From contig CALEMF010000016.1 in NCBI GenBank assembly GCA_937911505.1, positions 62,001-126,000 on the forward strand: DNA of 64,000 nucleotides, read 5' to 3'. This document shows positions 1-7,923 of the stretch, one piece after another. Within the stretch, counting starts at the first letter, position 1, and each line of letters starts with the position of its first letter. This DNA is from an uncultured Cytophagales bacterium. Lineage in GTDB: Bacteria; Bacteroidota; Bacteroidia; Cytophagales; Thermonemataceae. The position numbers and the translations under genes are program-made. The notes beneath the pieces were generated by a model. The model worked only from the letters and a program-made list of their open reading frames with translations. It was not told where the DNA came from and made no database searches.

Positions 1-149
1 CATAGTAGCCACTTCCAGCGTCGGTTTTTTTTTGGCGTATTAGAGGCGTCCAGCTTGCTTTCTACACGTTCCCAAAGGTCTCTTTGAGGGGTCTTTTCGC
101 CCTCAAAGAGCTGCTCTTGAAATAATTTATCTATAGGATGCTTCTCCAT
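1..149 (-). CDS. Probable anti-sigma factor, N-terminal part (cut by window edge)
   Basis: The reading frame opens with ATG at 149-147 and stays open to base 1, giving about 49 residues that begin MEKHPIDKLFQEQLFEG and end in a basic stretch (KKNRRWKW) just where a membrane helix would be expected. It overlaps the 3' end of the ECF sigma gene by 23 bases, so the two are translationally coupled. In Bacteroidota the gene that overlaps or follows an ECF sigma gene is commonly a membrane anti-sigma factor with a short cytoplasmic N-terminus, a DLWxRVExKL-like helix and one transmembrane segment; the visible part fits that. No membrane segment is visible because the window ends, so the function is inferred from position. 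Confidence 0.6.
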   Translation of the reverse strand, partial: MEKHPIDKLFQEQLFEGEKTPQRDLWERVESKLDASNTPKKNRRWKWLL

Positions 150-705
150 TTTTTGAGTTTTTTTGCACGTTTTCTTGACTTTCTACATAGTCTTGTAATA
201 ATCTTCTTGCTCTTGAAAGTTGCGACTTGGAGGTACCCTCACTGATGCCTAGTTGTGCGGCAATTTCTTGATGTGAATAACCCTCTATCGCATAGAGGTT
301 GAAGATTGTACGGTAGCCTTCTGGCAATCGATGAATACAGGCTAGTAGTTCTTCGATGCTTAGGTTACTTTCTGCTTCGTTCTCTACAGGACGACGACTG
401 AGATGTTTTGCTTCTACTTCTACAAAAAGTAGTTTTTTCTTTCTAAGTTGGGTTAAGCACTCATTGACCATAATTTTTCTGATCCAGCCTTCAAAGCTTC
501 CTTCATTTTTGAATTGTGTAATTTTGTCAAATACCCTTAGGAAGCCATTAACCATCACCTCTTCTGCATCTTCTTCTTGCTTCATATAGCGTAGACACAC
601 GAAGAACATCTTTCTATGAAAATACTCATAGACTTCTCTTTGTACTTTTCGATCCTGTGCTTTACAGGCCTTAATCCACTTATTTTCTCTTTTTTTATGC
701 AACAT
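127..705 (-). CDS. ECF-type RNA polymerase sigma factor (sigma-70 family)
   Basis: 192 residues, the usual length for an ECF sigma factor. Region sigma-2 covers about residues 20-95 (aromatic and acidic helix with YMKQEEDAEEV, then GSFEGWIRKIMVNE, the typical 2.3-2.4 promoter-melting stretch), followed by a variable linker and region sigma-4 at about 120-178 with LPEGYRTIFNLYAIEGYSH and the helix-turn-helix IAAQLGISEGTSKSQLSRAR that reads the -35 element. It directs core polymerase to a small regulon. The ATG at 705 gives a full sigma-2 domain. The next gene overlaps its 3' end by 23 bases and looks like its anti-sigma partner, so activity is probably controlled by sequestration at the membrane. 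The signal sensed cannot be told. Confidence 0.93.
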   Translation of the reverse strand: MLHKKRENKWIKACKAQDRKVQREVYEYFHRKMFFVCLRYMKQEEDAEEVMVNGFLRVFDKITQFKNEGSFEGWIRKIMVNECLTQLRKKKLLFVEVEAKHLSRRPVENEAESNLSIEELLACIHRLPEGYRTIFNLYAIEGYSHQEIAAQLGISEGTSKSQLSRARRLLQDYVESQENVQKNSKNGEASYR

Positions 706-862
706 ACGATAGCAAATCAGTAGGCTATGTTTGTTATTTAATAGGTAAGATGCACTTTCTTATAAAAGGGTTGCATAGATTTTCTTATCGAACAACATTT
801 CCTTCATACACACAGTTTTAGGCATAGTATTAAGAAATAGAATTTACAAAATTATTATATAT

Positions 863-1567
863 ATGTCGCTCACTTTTTCACAAGGGAAAACTCACTTCGA
901 GCAAGCCAATTACCAGGAAGCCATTGCTTGCTTTACACAAGTACTAACAGAAAACCCTTTACACGTTGATGGGCTCTATTGGCGCGGGCTGTGTAGGTAT
1001 AAGCTACAAGAGTACCAAAAAGCCATTAAAGATTACGATGATGCGCTTAACATAAGTACGCACAATGCCAACCTCTACTACGAGCGTGGTCTTGCACAAC
1101 ATATGCTTAACCACCGAGAAGAAGCACTTCAAGATTTTGACAAAGCACTTGTGCTCGATCCACAAAATCCTTTTCGCTACGCGAGTAGAGCTTTCGTGAA
1201 AGCAGCTTACAATATGATACAAGAGGCTATTGAAGATTATATCCGTGCTTTAGAACTAGATCCTGAAGATGCGATTACACAGAATAATCTTGGACTCCTT
1301 TACGAAAGAATAGGCTATAAAGCTGAGGCGCAAGCACTCTTTGCAAAGGCCGATAAGGTAAGTGGTTTGGAGAATAACGGAGGAAAAGTATATTACGAAG
1401 AAAATTTATCCGCCTCCAAAAAGGAAGCCAACACTTCTTCTGTTGCTTCATCACCAACTATTAATCATCAATCCACTACACGATGGCAGATTGTAAAACA
1501 GGTATTTACTACTAAAGCTACTTTCAAAGCTTTTATTGATTATTGGAAGAAAAGACTGAAGGCTTAG
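863..1567 (+). CDS. Tetratricopeptide-repeat protein
   Basis: 234 residues. Residues 5-170 form about five consecutive 34-residue TPR units, seen from repeated pattern elements such as YQEAIACFTQVL, YQKAIKDYDDAL, REEALQDFDKAL, IQEAIEDYIRAL and a Pro at each repeat end (ENPLH, LDPQN, LDPED). TPR arrays form a superhelix that binds partner proteins. No signal peptide or membrane segment is present, so it is probably cytoplasmic. The last 60 residues are Ser/Thr/Lys-rich and then basic (WKKRLKA). It is divergent from the sigma factor gene and is closed by a strong hairpin shared with the convergent neighbour. The partner and pathway are unknown. Confidence 0.8.
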   Translation: MSLTFSQGKTHFEQANYQEAIACFTQVLTENPLHVDGLYWRGLCRYKLQEYQKAIKDYDDALNISTHNANLYYERGLAQHMLNHREEALQDFDKALVLDPQNPFRYASRAFVKAAYNMIQEAIEDYIRALELDPEDAITQNNLGLLYERIGYKAEAQALFAKADKVSGLENNGGKVYYEENLSASKKEANTSSVASSPTINHQSTTRWQIVKQVFTTKATFKAFIDYWKKRLKA

Positions 1568-1583
1568 ATAGCTATTAAAGAGA

Positions 1584-1613
1584 AAGACTCACAACTTTAT
1601 GGTTGTGAGTCTT
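1584..1613. terminator. Bidirectional intrinsic terminator between TPR gene and convergent 503-aa gene
   Basis: A perfect 12-bp stem (1584-1595 paired with 1602-1613) with a 6-base loop lies in the 51-base gap between two convergent genes. The arm core is GACTCACAAC. It is flanked by AAA on the left and a T-rich run on the right, so it can serve both strands. Confidence 0.8.
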
Positions 1614-1618
1614 CTTAC

Positions 1619-3130
1619 TTATGCCTTCATTTTTTTTACTTTCTTTTTTCTAGGAGGTCTCTTTTCTTTATAGTCACTTTTGAGCAGGTCTAGTGCCCAT
1701 TCCCAAATTACCTCATAGGGAATTACCTCTACTTCAGCTTTTTCTTCTTCATTAATAGGCTGTTCTAATAAATTATTATAGAGGTAACGGCTCCTGTCTT
1801 TTACCAATGCCCAATTGTACTTGTATTTAGGAATACAGGTAAGGAGATTGATAATATTTTTAAGCCGTTTATTTTCTTTAATTCTCAGGTGTTTTGTAGA
1901 GTAGTTAGTGAGTTTCTCTGCTAGCACCTCGAGGTTTTTGGTATCTTTTTCCTGTAAGAAGAAGATATAGTAAAGCAGATTAATATCTATACGTACTTCC
2001 ATTTCTTCTTCTGGTAGGTGTTTGAAGTTCTCAAACATCTCTTCAGTAGGTTGCTGGCGGGTTACGATATCCATATACCCTTGTAAAAGTGCATATTTTT
2101 CTAGAAGTTCTTGAGATTGTTTATTGAAACTTTTATGTCTTGTAGCATTTTCCAGCACCCTATAGGCTTTAATAAAGTTCAGATCGTGGTTCTCTAATAT
2201 TACCATATTATAAGAGAAAATAAACCAGTTCTCATCCCCTTCTTTGAAGTAGGGAAGGTACTTCTCTGCGAGCTTTACCCCTTTTCTTACTTCATTAGAT
2301 TTGATGTGCGATTGAATAGCTAAAATCTTGTTCTTTTCGTGATCAAATTGTTTTTCATTGATTTTTCCTTTACGCCAACGTTCCTCTGCCTCTTCAGTCA
2401 ATTCAATCAATTTATCGTACCGAGCTGTCAACTCAAACAAGCGCTTGTTGAGTCCATAGTAGGATTCGAAGATAGAATGCGACTGTGATTTTTTTAGTAA
2501 CTCTTCTATTCTTCCAAGGCTCTTCTTTATGTTGCTCACTACTGTACGTTGCTTGGTAAGCGGCATAGTAAGCTGCATTTCAATCTTCGAGTGTAGACGA
2601 TGTGCCTCCATCTCGTCCATAAGGATTTTTTCGTATTTTGCCAGTTGTTTCTCGTACTCTTCAAACTCCTTTACTTGTCTCAACGTAAGCGCGTTGTTGA
2701 GCAGATAACGTAGGTTAATTACTCTCAGCTCAGTAAGATCAAGCTTCTCAGCAATTCGATACGATTTATAGAAAAACTCGCTCGCTTCGGTATAATGTTT
2801 TAATTTCTGAAGGATCACTGCCTTCAAATAATAATCGGCTGCTTTAATTTCTTCTTGATGGTGCAGGCGGTCTATGTTTTCCAGATCGATAAAATACAAA
2901 TGATTGTAAAGGCGCTGCACCAAGCGGTACTTTAACGCACTAAAGCTGTCATTAGGGTATTCTCCGTAGAGCACTACACAGGCCGCTTTATCATCAGGTA
3001 CTTCCTCTTGCGCGATTAACTCATGAAGGCGATCCTCTAGTGTGGGTGTTTGATCGGGGATGCCTATGAGAGGAAGCCGTTTATTAGTTCCTTCTTTTAT
3101 AAAGTCAATTACGTCTTTAATTTCTCTCAT
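1619..3130 (-). CDS. Conserved helical protein of unknown function (TPR-like)
   Basis: 503 residues with no signal peptide or membrane segment. Nearly the whole chain after residue 60 is amphipathic helix; stretches such as AADYYLKAVILQKLKHYTEA and EFFYKSYRIAEKLDLTELRV resemble degenerate TPR pairs, and residues 190-270 look like coiled coil rich in E and K. The C-terminus is strongly basic (RPPRKKKVKKMKA), which could contact nucleic acid or membrane phosphates. Proteins of this plan are frequent in Bacteroidota and usually carry no assigned role. It converges on the TPR gene with a shared terminator. I do not recognise a specific family; helical-repeat scaffold is a description of fold, not function. 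Confidence 0.7.
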   Translation of the reverse strand: MREIKDVIDFIKEGTNKRLPLIGIPDQTPTLEDRLHELIAQEEVPDDKAACVVLYGEYPNDSFSALKYRLVQRLYNHLYFIDLENIDRLHHQEEIKAADYYLKAVILQKLKHYTEASEFFYKSYRIAEKLDLTELRVINLRYLLNNALTLRQVKEFEEYEKQLAKYEKILMDEMEAHRLHSKIEMQLTMPLTKQRTVVSNIKKSLGRIEELLKKSQSHSIFESYYGLNKRLFELTARYDKLIELTEEAEERWRKGKINEKQFDHEKNKILAIQSHIKSNEVRKGVKLAEKYLPYFKEGDENWFIFSYNMVILENHDLNFIKAYRVLENATRHKSFNKQSQELLEKYALLQGYMDIVTRQQPTEEMFENFKHLPEEEMEVRIDINLLYYIFFLQEKDTKNLEVLAEKLTNYSTKHLRIKENKRLKNIINLLTCIPKYKYNWALVKDRSRYLYNNLLEQPINEEEKAEVEVIPYEVIWEWALDLLKSDYKEKRPPRKKKVKKMKA

Positions 3131-3355
3131 GACTAAAAAATAAAAATTTATAAGACAATAAATAGCAAACTATAACTATTCAAAACTATTAATTTAATAG
3201 ATAAATTCCTATTTTTTTAACATCAAAAATACCGAGAAAAAGAGACCTTTTCAAAAAGAAAGAGAAAGCGGTAGGTTTTTATATTTCCCTAATATACAAG
3301 CGTGTCTACCTGAATGCACAAGGTACGCTTATTAACTAGTATATTTTTTTTATGA

Positions 3356-4060
3356 TTAAGGCTTTAACGTACCTAAGCCACCATCTACACCGATCGTTTG
3401 TCCGGTAATCCAAGTAGCTTCTTCAGAAAGTAGAAAAGATGCAATATTAGCTAAGTCTTCTGGCTGCCCTACTCGCCCAATAGGATGCCGCTTATCAGCA
3501 CTTTCTATCTTTTCCTCAGTAGAAAGTAGGCGCGCTGCTAGCGGGGTTTGTGTAAGGGAAGGTGCTACGATATTTACTCGAATTTTTTGTGAGGCCCATT
3601 CTGCCGCCAATGATCTTCCCAGCCCTTCTACAGCAGACTTGGCGGTAGCTACTGAAGCGTGAAAGTTCATCCCCAACGTAGAGGCTACTGTACTGAAGAG
3701 TACTACGCTGGCCCCTTTAGCTTTTTTAAGTTTTTTATAATTTTCTTGTAAAACGCGGATTGCTCCTAATACATTTACGGAAAAATCTTGTTGAAAATCA
3801 TCTAAATTAAGACGGTGAAATGGCTTTAGGTTAATCGTACCTACGCTGTATACAAGACCGTGTAGCTCATCAGGAAGAGCATCAAACTTTCCCTCAACAT
3901 CTTGGGTAACGTCTACGTCAATATGTGTAACTCCTAATTCTTTTAAGGCCTCTGTAGGTTTACGAGAGGCTACCCAGAGGGTATTTTCTTTTGCTAGTTG
4001 TTCTGTCAAGGCGAGTCCTATACCAGAAGTACCGCCTACTACAAGTATATTCTTTTGCAT
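3356..4060 (-). CDS. SDR-family oxidoreductase lacking the catalytic tyrosine
   Basis: 234 residues, standard for a classical short-chain dehydrogenase/reductase. The Rossmann dinucleotide motif GGTSGIG is at 9-15, the adenine-binding Asp region DVDV at 48-51, a serine-containing strand (FSTVAS) at 122-127, and the C-terminal GQTIGVDGGLG near 220. In the active-site helix the usual YxxxK reads V137-A-T-A-K141: lysine is kept but tyrosine is replaced by valine, with His134 just before it. A subgroup of SDRs with an HASVA-AK motif shares this change. It lies downstream of GTP cyclohydrolase I and a PTPS, so a pterin substrate (sepiapterin-reductase-like role) is a reasonable but unproven guess. 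A terminator separates it from folE, so it may have its own promoter. Confidence 0.85.
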   Translation of the reverse strand: MQKNILVVGGTSGIGLALTEQLAKENTLWVASRKPTEALKELGVTHIDVDVTQDVEGKFDALPDELHGLVYSVGTINLKPFHRLNLDDFQQDFSVNVLGAIRVLQENYKKLKKAKGASVVLFSTVASTLGMNFHASVATAKSAVEGLGRSLAAEWASQKIRVNIVAPSLTQTPLAARLLSTEEKIESADKRHPIGRVGQPEDLANIASFLLSEEATWITGQTIGVDGGLGTLKP

Positions 4061-4158
4061 GGTCTGATGTTGATTAATGTTTGAGTACTAGATTATCTCT
4101 GGATTGCTTAGTACCTGTTACAGTACTCGTACTGAGGATTTTCTAGCAATTGTAGAAA

Positions 4159-4174
4159 AGTGAGATATCTCACT
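4159..4174. promoter_or_regulatory. 16-bp perfect palindrome upstream of the SDR gene
   Basis: AGTGAGATATCTCACT is fully self-complementary and lies about 100 bases upstream of the SDR start and just beyond the folE terminator. Its length and symmetry fit a dimeric-regulator operator; it has no loop, so it is a poor RNA hairpin. No regulator gene is adjacent. Confidence 0.35.
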
Positions 4175-4182
4175 AAAAAATA

Positions 4183-4220
4183 AAGAGGAATAGCGTCCTA
4201 TTCAAAGTGCTATTCCTCTT
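4183..4220 (-). terminator. Intrinsic terminator after folE
   Basis: A perfect 12-bp stem (4183-4194 with 4209-4220; arm AAGAGGAATAGC) and a 14-base loop sit 8 bases past the folE stop. On the minus strand the stem is followed by TTATTTTTTAG, a good U-tract. It should end transcription of the ptpS-folE pair before the SDR gene. Confidence 0.75.
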
Positions 4221-4227
4221 GGTTGGT

Positions 4228-4929
4228 CTATTCGTTAGACGCTAGGGAAATATAGTTTAAGAACTCCTTCTTTGTGTCTGCCTCTTTAAATTTTCCGTGA
4301 TACTGCGCGGTGATGGTAGCGCTATTAACATCTTGCACACCTCTAGCCGCTACACACATGTGCTTAGCGTCTAGTACAACTGCAATATCTTCTGTCTCCA
4401 AAGTCTCTTTCAGATCATTCGCTATTTGTACGGTCATACGTTCTTGTACTTGCGGCCTTTTGGCGTAGTACTGTACGATACGATTCAGCTTAGATAAGCC
4501 TATTACCTTACCATTAGAGATATAAGCCACGTGTGCTTTACCATAGATAGGTACAAAATGATGCTCACAAAAGGAGAAAAAAGTAATGTCCTTTTCAAGG
4601 AGTATTTCTCCATACTGGTACTTATTCTCAAAGAGTGTTGGATTCGGTCGATTTTTAGGGTTAAGCCCGCTAAAAATCTCTTTCACATACATTTTAGCAA
4701 CGCGTTTAGGCGTACCGTTAAGGCTATCATCTGTAAGATCTAAACCCAAGATATTCATAATTTCTCTAAAGTGCTTTTCAATGAGCTCGATCTTCAAGTC
4801 ATCATCAGTTTCAAAAGCATCTTCGCGAAGCGGCGTATCGTATGAAGTACCGATATGCTCTTCTCCAATTTCTTCTACTGTGTATCCGTTAATCTGCGGG
4901 GTACTCAACAAAGTTTCTTTCTGTTTCAT
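4228..4929 (-). CDS. folE: GTP cyclohydrolase I
   Basis: 233 residues; hydrolyses GTP to 7,8-dihydroneopterin triphosphate and formate, the entry step to folate and tetrahydrobiopterin. The zinc-site segment SFCEHHFVPIYGKAHVAYI lies around residue 120 and the second zinc cysteine in HMCVAARGV around 192; KLNRIVQYYAKRPQVQER is the conserved pterin-binding stretch between them. An N-terminal extension of about 45 acidic residues precedes the catalytic domain. The ATG at 4929 overlaps the upstream PTPS gene by 41 bases; no other methionine occurs before the domain, so the overlap seems real and implies coupled translation. Cytoplasmic, toroidal decamer in the family. Confidence 0.96.
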   Translation of the reverse strand: MKQKETLLSTPQINGYTVEEIGEEHIGTSYDTPLREDAFETDDDLKIELIEKHFREIMNILGLDLTDDSLNGTPKRVAKMYVKEIFSGLNPKNRPNPTLFENKYQYGEILLEKDITFFSFCEHHFVPIYGKAHVAYISNGKVIGLSKLNRIVQYYAKRPQVQERMTVQIANDLKETLETEDIAVVLDAKHMCVAARGVQDVNSATITAQYHGKFKEADTKKEFLNYISLASNE

Positions 4930-5299
4930 AGAGCTTGATTTTTAAGTCTAGTTCATGGTCTATCTTTTCTCTCAATAGTTGCCAAATAATCACAGCTATG
5001 TTTTCTGCTGTTGGGTTGAGATTAGCAAACTCTAGTGTATCGAGGTTGAGATTTTTATGATCAAATTTATTTAAAACGTTTTCTTTAATAATATCACTGA
5101 GGACTTTCATGTCCATTACGTATCCTGTTTCAGGTTGAATTTCTCCCTTTACTTCTACGATCAACTCATAGTTATGACCGTGGTAATGGGCATTATTGCA
5201 TTTCCCAAATACGCGTTGGTTTTTTTCATCACTCCATTCAGGATTGTGCAGGCGATGCGCTGCGTTGAAGTGTTCTTTCCTAAAAACTTTAACTTTCAT
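4889..5299 (-). CDS. 6-pyruvoyl-tetrahydropterin synthase (PTPS type, QueD superfamily)
   Basis: 136 residues. Zinc ligands H15, H40 and H42 (HGH), catalytic Cys34, the Asp80-His81 pair (FDHKNL) and pterin-anchoring Glu125 (YETERN) are all present. The cysteine region reads KCNNAHYHGHNY; the CNN-xxx-HGH spacing and neighbouring segments (TAENIAVIIW, DHKNLNLD) resemble animal PTPS rather than bacterial QueD. This supports conversion of dihydroneopterin triphosphate to 6-pyruvoyl-tetrahydropterin for tetrahydrobiopterin. It is the first gene of a pair with folE (41-base overlap). A QueD (queuosine) role cannot be ruled out by sequence reading alone, because the fold and much of the active site are shared; no queC, queE or queF lies nearby. 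Confidence 0.88.
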   Translation of the reverse strand: MKVKVFRKEHFNAAHRLHNPEWSDEKNQRVFGKCNNAHYHGHNYELIVEVKGEIQPETGYVMDMKVLSDIIKENVLNKFDHKNLNLDTLEFANLNPTAENIAVIIWQLLREKIDHELDLKIKLYETERNFVEYPAD

Positions 5300-5455
5300 T
5301 TACTGGGTGGTCGGTTCAACTGGGTTGTGACATTTATAATAACTGGAACTGTCTCACTTTGTTTAACCTTACAGAAAAAATATTAAACAAAAAATAATGT
5401 ACTCGTTAATTATATTAACAAGAAGAGGCGTATTAAGGTTTCGCCTTTACAAAAG

Positions 5456-5486
5456 TATACCTCACAGTAAACGACTGTGAGGTATA
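5456..5486 (-). terminator. Hairpin terminator after the 132-aa gene
   Basis: Perfect 12-bp stem (5456-5467 with 5475-5486; arm TATACCTCACAG) and 7-base loop, 26 bases beyond the stop of the minus-strand gene at 5512. The U-tract on the minus side is short (CTTTTG), so termination may be partial. Confidence 0.6.
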
Positions 5487-5511
5487 ATAATATAATGGGT
5501 AAATGTAATGT

Positions 5512-5910
5512 TTAGTGTACGTCTATGCCGTTGGTTAGCTCTCGCTCTAGCTTATCGGCACTGTGCCCTATCTCAAGAATAATGTCCTTAAGAATGTCTT
5601 CTGTGATATGCTTTACGATAATAGCGGCAGCGAGCTGTAAGAAACCTTCGAAAATAACTACCTTCGAATAGGTAAGTTGTTGGTTTACTTCTAGCGCATG
5701 CTTAAAATTAATGTTAGGAAGTTCGGCGTCACACACTCTGGAGGTAAATTCAATTACTTCGTTTCCATCTCTTTCTATGAGGTAAGTCGTTACCCCTTGA
5801 AACCTACCATCACCAATAGGTACTGTGATGATTAGATTTTTTGGTGAATACTCTGTAAAGCTACCGTCTATCTCTTCGGCTATGTTTTCTATAGCTTTTG
5901 CTAATTCCAT
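5512..5910 (-). CDS. Small conserved protein of unknown function
   Basis: 132 residues, acidic, without signal peptide or membrane helix. The order is an N-terminal helix (ELAKAIENIAEEI), four or five beta strands (LIITVPIGD, GVTTYLIERD, VIEFTSRVC) and a C-terminal pair of helices (FLQLAAAIIVKHI, ILEIGHSADKLERELT). That alpha-beta-alpha order is reminiscent of the YbjN / type III chaperone-like fold, but I do not recognise a named family and assign no function. It lies upstream of yidC's 3' neighbour region with its own terminator and is probably monocistronic. Confidence 0.7.
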   Translation of the reverse strand: MELAKAIENIAEEIDGSFTEYSPKNLIITVPIGDGRFQGVTTYLIERDGNEVIEFTSRVCDAELPNINFKHALEVNQQLTYSKVVIFEGFLQLAAAIIVKHITEDILKDIILEIGHSADKLERELTNGIDVH

Positions 5911-6006
5911 TTGTATATCAAGGGTTAGGGGTTTAGAATTCTACGATTTAATATAGTAGATCTATCCTTGAAATACAAGTATTTAGGCGCAAAGTTTAGT
6001 GTAAGC

Positions 6007-7827
6007 CTATTTCTTCTTGGTAGATATCTTCGTATTTTTCTTATTCTTGTTACCCTTTTGCTGCTCTTGTTGTGCTTTTGCCTTCATCGCTTCTTCTAAA
6101 CGACGCTGAAAACCACCTGGCTTTTTATCCTTGTTCTTTTTCTTATTCTCTGCAAGCTTTTGTTCTATCTTCTCGTCGTTCACGAGCCCTCTAATAAAGA
6201 GTTGTTGTGCAATACTGACTACCGTAGAAGAAAAGTAGTAGAAAGTAAGTCCCGCAGGATAGGAATTTAATACAAACATAAAGATGAGGGGCATAAAATA
6301 CCCCACTGCTTGCATAGGCCCTTGCATCTGTACAGAGTTCTGGTTGTTATACCAAGTATAGGCAATGGACGAGATGGTCATTAAAATGGTGAATAAACTT
6401 ACGTGGTCACCGTAGAAAGGTATCTCAAAGGGTAGGCTGACGATTGAGTCGTAAGTAGAGAGATCGTGCGCCCATAAAAAGGATTCTTGTCGCAGCTCGA
6501 TGGCATTGGGAAAAAAGATGAACATCGAAAAGAGGATAGGCATTTGTAATACCATAGGAATACAACCACTCAGCGGGTTAATGCCTACTTGCCGATACAA
6601 TTCCATTTGTTCGGCCTGCATTTTCTGCATGTCGCCGTCATGTTTTTCCTTGATTTTATCGAGTTCTGGTTTCAACACCCGCATTTTTGCGGTAGATAAG
6701 TAAGAGCGATAAACAAGCGGAAAGAGAAGGGTTTTTATAATTACTACCAGTAGGAAGATAAGTAAGCCGTAATTGCTCACATAATGCTCCAGGAAATTGA
6801 AGATAGGGATAATTAATAGCTGATTTACCCAACCCAAGGCAGCGCCTCCTAACCCTACATTACGCTCAAAGCTTTCTACTTCTGTTACTTTATTAAGTAC
6901 TTTGTATTGATTAGGGCCAAAGTAAAACTTATACTGAGGTTGTGTCGCTTGTAGTTGCGAGATCGGCATTTCTAAGCGTGTTTCGTAGCTTTTCACTACC
7001 TCAGGGCGGTCTTCATCTACTTCTGTTGCTACATAGCCTTTCGGAAAATAGTAATCACTTTTTGCAATGATAGCCCCTAAGAAGAACTTCTGCTGGAAAG
7101 AAACCCAGTTGAGTCCTTGCTCTACCTCATCATCCTCTTTACTAGTGGAGGTTTCCGAAAGATAGTCGAAGCCTTCATCTTTGATGTAGTAATTGATGGT
7201 AGACTTCATACGACTCAGCTCTAGATTTTCTTCTGTTTTCTTCAGGTCTGCTTTCCAAATCCATTGTGCCTTGTCGTCTACGAGTTGCTCCTTTAGTCCT
7301 ACAACTTGTAAATTGTAATCAATTTGATGTCCTGTTTTACCAATTGTATAGGTTTGTTGAATATAATTTTGCTTGTCTAATGCTAACTTAAATATAAGCT
7401 TATTCCCTTTTCGAGTTGGGGTAAAGTGTAGCTGCGCTAGGTCGATTTCCCCTTCTTTGGTCTTGAGTAAGCATTGTATCTGGCTGCTTTGTTTATCAAG
7501 AAAAATCAGTGGTTTTTTATCGTGGGTTTTATATTTTTTCAATGACACTTTTTCTACAAAACCTCCTTTTGAAGAAAAAGTCACTTTTATATCATCGTTT
7601 TCAAGCACCTCTTTCACTACATTACCTTTCAGAGCATTGGCTAGTTTACCATATTGTTTCGCATCAGGGCTTATCTGTTGAGGTGTACGTTGTTGAACAT
7701 CTGTTTTTACTTCTTCTTGTACTTCTTTTTTCTGTATATCGGGCTGAGGCGATGGTCTAAAAAAGGTAAAATATGCAGTCAGCATTAAGAATATAAGTAC
7801 CAGTCCCGTAATTTGGTTTCTGTCCAT
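6007..7827 (-). CDS. yidC: Membrane protein insertase YidC
   Basis: 606 residues, the long Gram-negative form. Residues 6-24 are the first transmembrane helix (ITGLVLIFLMLTAYFTFF), about 30-330 form the periplasmic beta-supersandwich domain, and about 345-560 carry the conserved five-helix core with the cytoplasmic helical hairpin (STAKMRVLKPELDKIKEKH) and GCIPMVLQMPILFSMF. The arginine of the hydrophilic groove is present in YRSYLSTAKM. It inserts and folds inner-membrane proteins alone or with SecYEG. The last 45 residues are extremely Lys-rich (KKKNKDKKPGG and a KKNTKISTKKK end), as expected for a ribosome-binding tail. A minus-strand TAnnTTTG element lies about 36 bases upstream of the start. 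Confidence 0.97.
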   Translation of the reverse strand: MDRNQITGLVLIFLMLTAYFTFFRPSPQPDIQKKEVQEEVKTDVQQRTPQQISPDAKQYGKLANALKGNVVKEVLENDDIKVTFSSKGGFVEKVSLKKYKTHDKKPLIFLDKQSSQIQCLLKTKEGEIDLAQLHFTPTRKGNKLIFKLALDKQNYIQQTYTIGKTGHQIDYNLQVVGLKEQLVDDKAQWIWKADLKKTEENLELSRMKSTINYYIKDEGFDYLSETSTSKEDDEVEQGLNWVSFQQKFFLGAIIAKSDYYFPKGYVATEVDEDRPEVVKSYETRLEMPISQLQATQPQYKFYFGPNQYKVLNKVTEVESFERNVGLGGAALGWVNQLLIIPIFNFLEHYVSNYGLLIFLLVVIIKTLLFPLVYRSYLSTAKMRVLKPELDKIKEKHDGDMQKMQAEQMELYRQVGINPLSGCIPMVLQMPILFSMFIFFPNAIELRQESFLWAHDLSTYDSIVSLPFEIPFYGDHVSLFTILMTISSIAYTWYNNQNSVQMQGPMQAVGYFMPLIFMFVLNSYPAGLTFYYFSSTVVSIAQQLFIRGLVNDEKIEQKLAENKKKNKDKKPGGFQRRLEEAMKAKAQQEQQKGNKNKKNTKISTKKK

Positions 7828-7862
7828 TTTATCTACTATCCTATTTTGAAGTAACTTCTCGA

Positions 7863-7896
7863 CAAAGATAGGAAGGAATTATGAATAAAAAATAAA
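7863..7896 (-). promoter_or_regulatory. Candidate promoter of yidC
   Basis: On the minus strand TATCTTTG (7870-7863) matches the Bacteroidota -7 element TAnnTTTG; a weak -33 match TTTA (7896-7893) lies 22 bases upstream. Predicted transcript start is about 30 bases before the yidC ATG. Motif match only. Confidence 0.35.
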
Positions 7897-7911
7897 ACCT
7901 CTTGGGTTTTA
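7893..7911 (-). terminator. Intrinsic terminator after pyrG
   Basis: Stem TAAAACC/GGTTTTA (7893-7899 with 7905-7911), 5-base loop, 12 bases past the pyrG stop and followed on the minus strand by TTTTTTATTC. It should separate pyrG from yidC transcription. Confidence 0.6.
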
Positions 7912-7923
7912 CAACATCCCTCC

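Noticed and set aside
356-589. Open frame on the strand opposite the ECF sigma gene
   Set aside because: Low-complexity Ser/Phe-rich translation of the antisense strand of a clear sigma factor; no domain or start signal.
4586-4945. 119-residue frame opposite folE
   Set aside because: Antisense to conserved FolE motifs; Ser-rich composition typical of shadow frames.
4889-5299. QueD (queuosine) assignment for the PTPS gene
   Set aside because: Cysteine-to-HGH spacing and surrounding blocks look like animal PTPS, it overlaps folE, and no queuosine genes are nearby. Kept only as an alternative.
5971-5990. Short A/T inverted repeat near the yidC 3' end (AAATACAAGTATTT)
   Set aside because: Five A/T pairs only; expected by chance in AT-rich DNA.
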